A stretch of 35,619 nt of DNA from Caldifarciminota bacterium. GTDB lineage: Bacteria; Hydrothermota; UBA3072. The notes under the pieces are model-generated. The model did not search any database. It worked only from the letters and a program-made list of their open reading frames with translations, and was not told where the DNA came from. Location: the NCBI GenBank assembly GCA_016930175.1, contig JAFGHJ010000035.1:1-35619 (forward strand), read 5' to 3'. A program made the translations under genes and the position numbers. The stretch's first letter is position 1. Each line of letters opens with the position of its first letter. Positions 29,751-35,619 of this stretch are shown piece by piece.

Positions 29751-31679
29751 TTATTTTATTGTTTTTTCAATCTTATCTGCTATCGATTCCGGGTCCAGTT
29801 CTAATGCTTTAAAGAGATCTCCGCTTGCACCCGAAGGAGAAAATCCCTTAACACCATAGCTGTGTAAGTTAACAGCTTTTCCGCTTCTTGCTAAAAGACT
29901 GCCCAGTATACAGGCAAGACCGCTGGAAAGTAAATGTTCCTCGTATGTAAAGATATTTTTGTATTTCGCGATAGCATTTACGTCTTTTTCGCTAATCGCG
30001 AGGGGACAGGAAACGTTCATTGCGGCGATTTCAATGCCTTTACTTTTAAGAATGTCTCTCGCTTTAAGGGCGAAGGCAAAGGGATATCCGTAAGAAAGTA
30101 GAACTCCGTCCTTTCCTTCTCTCACCTTATCGATTTTACCGTACTCGAATTTATAATCTCCGCCATAGAAGGCATTACCGTTCTCATCCTCTACCACAGG
30201 GCTTTTTGCTCTTCCGACAACAACGGCAACGTTGCTGTCCATTGTGGTTATATATCGAGTAACCCTATCTGTCTGGTTTGGATCTGCCGGAATAATTATC
30301 TCAAAACCCGGTATGTTTTTAATTAAGCCGATGAAGTCTACACACTGATGAGTTTTTCCGTCCTCGCCAACGTTAAGACCGTTATGAGTCGAAACGACAC
30401 GGAGTTTTGTATTGTTTATCGCGTTTAAACGGTGCTGATTATATGTCTCATCGAAAGAGAAAACTCCGAAATCGGAATAAAAGGTCTGAAATCCCCTAAT
30501 AGATAAAACTCCGGAGATTGTAGCTGTATTATGTTCGCTTACACCATTCTGAATAAAATATTCGGGACGTTCCTTTGCGAATTTATGAGTCCTTACCGAG
30601 CTTGCGAGGTCGCAGTCCGTTACAACAATAGTTCCCGGTTCGTTTCTTTTTGCCATATCCGCCAGGGCTGTACCGTAGACATCTCTGTTCGCTGCTTTTT
30701 CCCCGACTTTATACTCGATAGGTTCACCTAAATCTAACTTTGGCAAAGGATAAACATTCTGGCTCGGTTTTACTGGTTTTGCCTTCCCTGCTTCTCTTTT
30801 TTTTACATACTTATCTGTGTCATTTTCTATGTCCAATTCTTTTAATGCTTTGTCTATTTCTTCGGTTGAAAGCGCTTTGCCGTGATAGCTTTCATCGCCT
30901 TCTATAAAAGAAGCCCCTTTACACATAACGGTTTTTGCAAGTACGGCATAAGGCGCGGAACTATCGTTATTTGCTGTATGTATCGCTTCGTATAATTCCT
31001 TAAAGTCATGCCCGCAGACTTCGAGAACTTTCCAGCCGTCAGCCAGATAATCCTCTTTGATGTTTATGGGCATTATATCTTCTACTTTTCCGGATATTTG
31101 CCTGTTGTTGTCGTCGATTACGACCGTTATGTTGTTTAATTTGAATTTTGCTGCGAATCTCCTTCCCTCGGCTACCTGACCCTTTGCCTGTTCCGCATCG
31201 CTCATAAGCGCGAAAACTCGTGAGGAATCTCCTTTAAGTTTCTTAGCCATAGCAAATCCGCAGGCTGCGGAAAGACCCTGTCCCAGATTACCTGTTGACC
31301 ATATTATTCCGGGAAGATGAGACTCTACATGCCCTTCATAAGGACCGGAAATATGCCTGAAAAAGGCTATAATCTCTTCTGTGTCGAGTATCCCAAGCCT
31401 GCCGAGTATAGAATATACACCCGGAGAAGTATGCCCGTGACTCACGACTATTTCATCTTTCGAAAGGTCAGAGAGACTATATACTGTAGTATATATATCA
31501 ATCGAAGACATCGAACCGCCCGGATGCCCGGAACCCGCGACTGTCGTCATTTTAACAATATCTCCTCTACACAATCTCGCTGTTTCTTCTAATTTTGACG
31601 CTACTTCCTCTGAAATATTTTCACTTTTAAACCTGTATTCTTCTTTTTCTTTAAACCAAATTTTTAATTTATCAGACAT
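29751..31679 (-). CDS. tkt: Transketolase, single-chain, atypical ThDP motif
   Basis: Transfers two-carbon ketol units in the non-oxidative pentose phosphate pathway, with thiamine diphosphate and a divalent metal. The 642 residues include both halves. In the N-terminal half: AGSGHPGGSMS (His52), SHGHTSPG, STGNLGQGLS, then the ThDP/metal motif SDAEQ..., where SDA (160-162) replaces the usual GDG, and DDNN (189-192). The Pyr domain has NGVSEHNTATISG (catalytic Glu382) and HNGLNVGEDGKTHQ. The C-terminal domain is complete. Because both the Asp and the NN are kept, metal binding is probably intact. SD AAGGAGAGG precedes the ATG. Pyruvate-dehydrogenase- or DXS-type alternatives are less likely. 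Confidence 0.9.
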   Translation of the reverse strand: MSDKLKIWFKEKEEYRFKSENISEEVASKLEETARLCRGDIVKMTTVAGSGHPGGSMSSIDIYTTVYSLSDLSKDEIVVSHGHTSPGVYSILGRLGILDTEEIIAFFRHISGPYEGHVESHLPGIIWSTGNLGQGLSAACGFAMAKKLKGDSSRVFALMSDAEQAKGQVAEGRRFAAKFKLNNITVVIDDNNRQISGKVEDIMPINIKEDYLADGWKVLEVCGHDFKELYEAIHTANNDSSAPYAVLAKTVMCKGASFIEGDESYHGKALSTEEIDKALKELDIENDTDKYVKKREAGKAKPVKPSQNVYPLPKLDLGEPIEYKVGEKAANRDVYGTALADMAKRNEPGTIVVTDCDLASSVRTHKFAKERPEYFIQNGVSEHNTATISGVLSIRGFQTFYSDFGVFSFDETYNQHRLNAINNTKLRVVSTHNGLNVGEDGKTHQCVDFIGLIKNIPGFEIIIPADPNQTDRVTRYITTMDSNVAVVVGRAKSPVVEDENGNAFYGGDYKFEYGKIDKVREGKDGVLLSYGYPFAFALKARDILKSKGIEIAAMNVSCPLAISEKDVNAIAKYKNIFTYEEHLLSSGLACILGSLLARSGKAVNLHSYGVKGFSPSGASGDLFKALELDPESIADKIEKTIK

Positions 31680-31716
31680 TTTGCCTCTCCTTAAAGTTTA
31701 CCTTAATTCATCTTGG

Positions 31717-31744
31717 AATATATACCCTCAATTTTGTTTGTCAA
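31717..31744 (-). promoter_or_regulatory. Promoter of transketolase
   Basis: On the minus strand: TTGACA (31744-31739), 16-nt spacer, TATATT (31722-31717). A leader of about 30 nt with a purine-rich SD precedes the ATG at 31679. Confidence 0.65.
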
Positions 31745-31766
31745 GGATTCCTCCTCCGCCCAAATC

Positions 31767-31905
31767 AATCTCACACAAAGACACAAAGAACACAAAGAAA
31801 AAAACATGTTGTTTTACCAAATCCCAAACCCTAAATCCAAAATCTTAATATTACCACAGAGCACACAGAGTTTTTTGTTGTTTTACTAAATTACTATATC
31901 CTAAA
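31767..31905 (+). repeat. CACAAAG array and A-rich heptads
   Basis: 31767-31803 has CACAAAGA / CACAAAGAA units. 31818-31845 reads as four heptads CAAATCC, CAAACCC, TAAATCC, AAAATCT. 31853-31874 has CACAGAG units, and 31884-31912 more heptads of type TCCTAAA. The gap 31745-31920 holds nothing else I recognise. Confidence 0.7.
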
Positions 31906-31920
31906 TCCTGACTAAGCAGG

Positions 31921-31950
31921 TTGACAAGAAAAAGAAAATAATAATAATAG
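31921..31950 (+). promoter_or_regulatory. Promoter of the zinc-ribbon gene
   Basis: Perfect TTGACA (31921-31926); the -10 is TAATAA/TAATAG within 31942-31950, with 15-18-nt spacing depending on register. SD AGGAGG follows, with an A-rich spacer to the ATG at 31974. Confidence 0.5.
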
Positions 31951-31973
31951 ATTACAAAAGGAGGAAAAAAAAT

Positions 31974-32333
31974 ATGGAATCCTTAGCTATGAAATGCGCG
32001 CTATGCAAAGTTGACGTTCTAAACACAAGTGACTTTTATGACTCGTGCGAGAAAGAAGGTTTGAAGGTTGATCGAGTTTCAGGCCAGGTAAAAATACCCG
32101 GTATGACCTTTGTAGGTTATGGAAGCGGTTCTCCGGACGAAGACTACAGCAAGATCAATAAAGAAAAAGATAGATTAACAAAAGTTCATAAAGAAATAGA
32201 AGATAAAAGAGCTTTTAAATGTAAGAGTTGCGGCAAAATATATTGTCTCAAATGTCTTGCGGAGAAAGCTCCGAATAATCCATCCGGCGGAAAAGCATGC
32301 CCTGTGTGTGGTGGAAGTTTTAACCTATTATAA
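31974..32333 (+). CDS. Small zinc-ribbon/RING-like protein of unknown function
   Basis: No named family recognised. The 119 residues carry four CxxC pairs: C8-C11, C83-C86, C91-C94 and C109-C112, so two or more zinc sites are likely. Between the first and second pairs lies a 70-residue stretch with a central acidic and helical KINKEKDRLTKVHKEIEDK segment. The C-terminal four pairs (CKSC..CLKC..CPVC) look like a treble-clef or RING-type ribbon. A strong SD (AGGAGG) with a 9-nt spacer decides the start. The next gene begins 39 nt later and may be co-transcribed. A role in protein or nucleic-acid binding is possible but unproven. Confidence 0.7.
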   Translation: MESLAMKCALCKVDVLNTSDFYDSCEKEGLKVDRVSGQVKIPGMTFVGYGSGSPDEDYSKINKEKDRLTKVHKEIEDKRAFKCKSCGKIYCLKCLAEKAPNNPSGGKACPVCGGSFNLL

Positions 32334-32372
32334 TTTAATGCCCCGCTTTTGGATTATATTTATATGTAAATA

Positions 32373-32849
32373 ATGCCTAATCTTATGCCGGGGATGCCGG
32401 GAACAAAGGAAGCTTTCGCTATATCCAAAGTAAAAGAAGATTTAACTTTAAGGGTTCCGCCAAAAGCGATTTCTCATTATAAAATTTCTGAACATGATTA
32501 TGTTATTCTAATAACCGGACACATAGGAGAAAGTGGATTCGGTATGATAAAAAAAGATACTGCTTTAAAATCTGTATTTAAAAGATTTGTAAAAGAAATA
32601 AAAAACTGTGAAGAAGTTCTCATGCGCAATGATAGAGCTTTTGTTATGCTTAAAATCGATAAAGGTGTAATTCGTTTGACTAAGGATATTTTAAAGGCAT
32701 TTTATCTAAAAATTGGGGACAGGCTAATGATTGGGAAAAGCACAACAGTAACTATGAGTTTTGTACCGATAGAAATATGGAAAAAGAAATTTAAGAAACA
32801 TGGGTTTTATGAAGCCATCGAGAATATGAAAAAACTCGAGGAATATTAG
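32373..32849 (+). CDS. Hypothetical protein with two AbrB/MraZ-like half-repeats
   Basis: A 158-residue protein I cannot name. Two segments resemble the SpoVT/AbrB strand-helix-strand unit and each other: residues 24-47 (LTLRVPPKAISHYKISEHDY...) and 98-120 (GVIRLTKDILKAFYLKIGDR...). Each has a basic/hydrophobic start, a helix and a conserved Asp before a final strand. The second is followed by IEIWKKKFKK, like the EIW segment at the end of MraZ, which also has two AbrB units in about 145 residues. If real, it would be a DNA-binding transcription factor. There is no SD and no good promoter, so it may depend on the zinc-ribbon gene 39 nt upstream. Confidence 0.6.
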   Translation: MPNLMPGMPGTKEAFAISKVKEDLTLRVPPKAISHYKISEHDYVILITGHIGESGFGMIKKDTALKSVFKRFVKEIKNCEEVLMRNDRAFVMLKIDKGVIRLTKDILKAFYLKIGDRLMIGKSTTVTMSFVPIEIWKKKFKKHGFYEAIENMKKLEEY

Positions 32850-32945
32850 AAATATAGTCTAACACTTAAAAGTTTGGTTATAACGGTAAATTGTATATAT
32901 ATGCAAACAAATTTAGATTTTATTTATGTTATTCGCGTGAGTTAA

Positions 32946-33090
32946 TGTTTCGTGCTTAGTGTTTTGAGTTAGAACAGAAAGTAAACTTTGTGCTCTTTGA
33001 GTGCTTTGTGTGAGAATAAAATTTTAGGGTTGGGTATGAGTTTTAAAAAACAAAAAATTTTCTCTGTGTGCTCTGTGGCTCCGTGTGAGA
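32946..33090 (+). repeat. Decayed GTG arrays after the AbrB-like gene
   Basis: The 241-nt gap between convergent genes is AT-rich at first (32850-32940, nothing seen). 32946-33015 has degenerate 9-nt units of type TTTGTGCTC and TTAGTGTTT. 33059-33091 has CTCTGTGTG, CTCTGTGGC, TCCGTGTGA, running into the batE stop codon. No terminator hairpin seen. Confidence 0.6.
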
Positions 33091-33795
33091 CTATTCTTGT
33101 ATCACAAGTGCAGCGGTGGTCGAATCGATCCATCCCCCTTCTCCTGAACGGAAGTGAACAAGCCACCAGCCACCGTCTTCTCTTACGAGAGAACCTTCTT
33201 CCGCTTTGTCCACTCGCATAAGTTCCTTGAATTCTTCATCAGGACCGCTGTACGCGATGGTAGTAGCTGTGGTAACAACCCATTTGGATTTTACCCTGCC
33301 GTACCAGATAGAAAAACCTATTAGAGAGAAGATAAAAAACAAACCGGCTAAAGTGAGTAAAGGATTAGTCGGGAAATTAATTAATTTTACCGTTTGGATA
33401 AGTCGTATTGCAACAATTAGAATTACAAGGGAAAAAGATAAAATTAGAAGGTAAGAAAAAATCCGCAGAGGAATTCTATCGATCATTCTTGATGAAAAAG
33501 AAATAAATGGGTTTGGGTTCGGTTCTTCCTTTTTAAAAAGGGATATGTTATTTAAGATATTTTCATTAGAAGGATCGAGGAACCATCCTCTTCTGTAGTA
33601 CAGGAGACTCTTTCCAAAATCTCCCAATCTATAGTAGCAGTTGCCTATGTTTAAATATAGCTCCGCATTATGGATGCCTCTATCGAGATATTTGTTGTAT
33701 TCTTCGAGAGCTTTTACGTATTCGCCGTTTTTATAATATTCTTCCGCTGTTTGAGCAGTTTGAGAAAAAAATATTAGAATGCTAATATAAAGCAT
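33091..33795 (-). CDS. batE: BatE-like TPR and SH3-domain membrane protein
   Basis: Third gene of a Bat (aerotolerance) operon. The start at 33795 gives 234 residues and overlaps batD by 14 nt, with SD AGAGAGG seven bases upstream. A start at 33837 is possible but would bury more of batD. MLYISILIFFSQTAQTA is a signal peptide. Two to three TPRs follow (EEYYKNGEYVKALEEYNKYL, YLNIGNCYYRLGDFGKSLLYYRR), then two membrane helices (about 115-138 and 148-167). The end is a bacterial SH3-like domain (EGSLVREDGGWWLVHFRSGEGGWIDS). This layout matches BatE of Bacteroidetes and spirochaetes. The Bat system's mechanism is not known in detail. Confidence 0.88.
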   Translation of the reverse strand: MLYISILIFFSQTAQTAEEYYKNGEYVKALEEYNKYLDRGIHNAELYLNIGNCYYRLGDFGKSLLYYRRGWFLDPSNENILNNISLFKKEEPNPNPFISFSSRMIDRIPLRIFSYLLILSFSLVILIVAIRLIQTVKLINFPTNPLLTLAGLFFIFSLIGFSIWYGRVKSKWVVTTATTIAYSGPDEEFKELMRVDKAEEGSLVREDGGWWLVHFRSGEGGWIDSTTAALVIQE

Positions 33796-35485
33796 TAATA
33801 ACCTCTCTGAGTTTTTGTGAATCCTTTGACATTTCATCCTGAGTTGGCTCCAGAGATGTAAAACGAACGGTTTCGCTTTTAATTAATATTTCCTCAATTA
33901 AATTGAGGGCTTTTTCGGGAACTTTTTTGTTTTTAAGGTCGGAAAGAAGGTCTTTCTTTTTCGTTCCGAAAACATTCAAACGAAATTTTAGTTTAATGAA
34001 TTTTAGAAGGACAAGGGTCAAATCTTCATAAAATTGAATAACATTATTGTTATGGATTTCTTTTTCTAATTTTCTGAATCCGCTTTTCAATTGCTTTGGT
34101 ATTGCTTTTAAACTCGCGTAACTCCTATCTCCGAGAGTCTTGCGAACGTCTATTACATAATAAACGGCTATGATAAGGAATATAATCGATGGGATGAAAT
34201 ATAGAGGGAAAAATTTAGGGATCAGGGAGACAGTTTTTTCGCTTACAGGTAAAATGTAGGCTATGTCCTTATTTATTTTATTCGTTTCTTGCTCTCCTGA
34301 GCCTATTTCACTTGACGGTCGTACTTGAATTTGCCAGGGACCTATCTTTTTATTAATGAATGTTTTCTTCTGGATGTCGAAATAAGCCCATTTTATCCCG
34401 GGGATCTCGATTATCCCTGAAACCTTTGGGGTTATAAGGTAAGTAAAAATCCGCTCTCCATTTAGAGTCCCCCCCGATATTTTAGTGTTGGATTTCGATT
34501 CCGGAGGATAAGAGTTTAGTTTTCTTGAATCTGGAAACTTTGGAGGAGATAAAAGATTCAAGTTTCCTCCGCCCTCGATAATTATTTTAAGGGAAAAAGG
34601 TGCGTCGACTCTGATGTTTGAAGTATCTATTTCTGAGGAAATATTTAATTTGCCAACCGCATCGATAAATCCTTCCGGGTGCTCTGAAGGGAAAGGTTTT
34701 ACCTGTATTGTTTTGGGTTCGGATGATACCGCTTTTCTTTCTCCAAAGAATGAAAACATATCTCCTCTTATAATAACCTCTATCGAAAACGGATTGATTT
34801 GAACGTTCTTTTCTCCAAGCGGGAATAAAATATCCTGCTTTATCAGAGATCTTTGATATCTGATTCCGTTTTTTGTTGTTGTCGTAAAGTTTAATCTTGT
34901 GGGTGATTGTATGTTTTCAACCCATACGTTTTCGTAGGTTGGAGGCCCTGTCAACTGGACATCAGAGAGAGACGTTTTTACGTAAAGGTAATGAGTGGCG
35001 GTAATAGGTTCTCCCGGATATACTGAGCTTTTTGAAACTTCGGTTTCCAGAAAAACGGCTCTAAAATCTTTTGGTTCCGTTGTAAAATCCTGGGATCTGG
35101 TGGGAGGAAAGGGCGTAACGCTTCTGCCGGCGATTCCCTTTTTGACGTTGATTGTTATGGGGTCTGTCGAGTACTTTTTGCCTTCGTATGTTAAAGTGAA
35201 AGGGGGAATTGTAAACTGACCTTCATTTCTTGCGATCATCTGATAATCATAGATGTAGCTTGTTGATTTTGAAAGCTTACCGTTGATAAAATTTATCTGC
35301 GTGGATTGCGACCTTGAGGAACCAAGAATATCAATCCCGGATACATTCGGAGCGGAAGGGGTCCCTACACTCGAGAGGTCTTCACCTTCAACTGTTACGG
35401 TTACGTTAAAAGACTCTCCTACAGGAATTGTGGTTTGATCCACCGAAGCTGTAAAGGTTAGAGAAAAAAGAATTAATATTACCAT
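33782..35485 (-). CDS. batD: BatD family protein (aerotolerance operon)
   Basis: Periplasmic, membrane-anchored protein of 567 residues. MVILILFSLTFTASVDQTTIPVGESFNVTVTVEG is the signal followed by the first Ig-like domain. Further beta-rich domains have FTIPPFTLTYEGKKYSTDPITI, VYPGEPITATHYLYVK and the late IPGIKWAYFDIQKKTFINKKIGPWQIQVR, all typical of the oxygen-tolerance family. One membrane helix (FFPLYFIPSIIFLIIAVYYVI) lies at about 423-443, with a basic cytoplasmic tail of 120 residues. The ATG overlaps the batC stop by seven bases. The BatABCDE operon also includes VWA-domain genes, which would lie past the window end. Confidence 0.92.
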   Translation of the reverse strand: MVILILFSLTFTASVDQTTIPVGESFNVTVTVEGEDLSSVGTPSAPNVSGIDILGSSRSQSTQINFINGKLSKSTSYIYDYQMIARNEGQFTIPPFTLTYEGKKYSTDPITINVKKGIAGRSVTPFPPTRSQDFTTEPKDFRAVFLETEVSKSSVYPGEPITATHYLYVKTSLSDVQLTGPPTYENVWVENIQSPTRLNFTTTTKNGIRYQRSLIKQDILFPLGEKNVQINPFSIEVIIRGDMFSFFGERKAVSSEPKTIQVKPFPSEHPEGFIDAVGKLNISSEIDTSNIRVDAPFSLKIIIEGGGNLNLLSPPKFPDSRKLNSYPPESKSNTKISGGTLNGERIFTYLITPKVSGIIEIPGIKWAYFDIQKKTFINKKIGPWQIQVRPSSEIGSGEQETNKINKDIAYILPVSEKTVSLIPKFFPLYFIPSIIFLIIAVYYVIDVRKTLGDRSYASLKAIPKQLKSGFRKLEKEIHNNNVIQFYEDLTLVLLKFIKLKFRLNVFGTKKKDLLSDLKNKKVPEKALNLIEEILIKSETVRFTSLEPTQDEMSKDSQKLREVINALY

Positions 35486-35619
35486 TTTCCTGCGTTTTCT
35501 TCCCCTCCGCCTTTCTGCTTCAGGGCTTTTTTCATCGTTTCTTTTTGTTCGTTTTTCAGCGCTTCGTTTATTTTATCCTGAGCTGTGGTTTGTTGTTGTT
35601 GTTGTTGTTGTTGTTGTTG
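35479..35619 (-). CDS. batC: BatC-like protein, C-terminal fragment (cut by window end)
   Basis: The frame enters from the window edge and ends at TAA (35481-35479) with 46 visible residues: ten glutamines, then TTAQDKINEALKNEQKETMKKALKQ, a glycine/glutamate linker and a final GKW. TPR-containing BatC proteins typically end in this way, with a polar low-complexity stretch, a short basic helix (ALKNEEKEA-like) and a final Trp. The order batC-batD-batE on the minus strand agrees. The TPR part is not visible, so the call rests on the tail and on context. Confidence 0.7.
   Translation of the reverse strand, partial: QQQQQQQQQQTTAQDKINEALKNEQKETMKKALKQKGGGEENAGKW
35590..35619 (-). repeat. (CAA)10 trinucleotide run encoding polyglutamine
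   Basis: Ten uninterrupted CAA codons (TTG on the plus strand) reach the window end and may continue beyond it. The run is a candidate for length variation by slippage, and also a place where a contig could end for technical reasons. Confidence 0.9.

Overview
The window looks like an AT-rich chromosome segment from an uncultured, diderm (Gram-negative-type) bacterium. The evidence for an outer membrane is an Omp85/BamA-superfamily barrel with POTRA domains, a second small beta-barrel protein, several lipoproteins and a Bat (aerotolerance) operon. The mix of a lipobox-bearing Omp85, Bat proteins and repeat-rich intergenic spacers recalls poorly cultured FCB-like or WOR-3/TA06-like lineages, but I cannot fix the phylum from sequence alone. 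No mobile element, prophage or CRISPR array is visible; most genes are housekeeping.

Layout. 1-990 is the 3' third of a 23S rRNA gene, followed directly by a terminator with no 5S rRNA. 1315-7554 (+) holds ndk, then rsmD-coaD-obg, then dprA-coaX-tsaE-tsaB/rimI, joined by 1-23 nt overlaps. 7563-12104 (-) is one probable unit: HU-like protein, tRNA-Arg(CCG), two PilT-family ATPases and a lipoprotein Omp85 protein. 12302-18412 holds short units: a DUF2007 protein, a GalT-family enzyme (-), a cyclophilin-like protein, alanine racemase (-), a TPR lipoprotein, and a cNMP-binding histidine kinase with a nitroreductase (-). 18630-28871 (+) has ilvE and a six-gene peptide-import locus: two YejA-like binding lipoproteins flanking a small outer-membrane protein, YejB/YejE-like permeases and two separate ATPases. 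Then come a lipoprotein MsrB, a full-length transketolase (-), a zinc-ribbon protein, an AbrB/MraZ-like protein, and batE-batD-batC (-), cut by the window end.

Themes. (1) Many first genes of transcription units appear to be leaderless: a good -35/-10 pair ends 5-8 nt before the ATG, with no Shine-Dalgarno site. Genes inside operons, and some first genes, use clear SD sites instead. (2) Two genes, obg and a TPR lipoprotein, seem to start at AUA and AUU. (3) The last base of the HU stop codon is the first base of tRNA-Arg. (4) Almost every gap over about 100 nt is filled with degenerate short tandem repeats whose period is fixed within each family (7, 8, 9 or 10 nt), sometimes next to a G-rich box. 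I think the repeats, the leaderless promoters and the HU/tRNA junction deserve the closest look; I see no wholly new multi-gene system.
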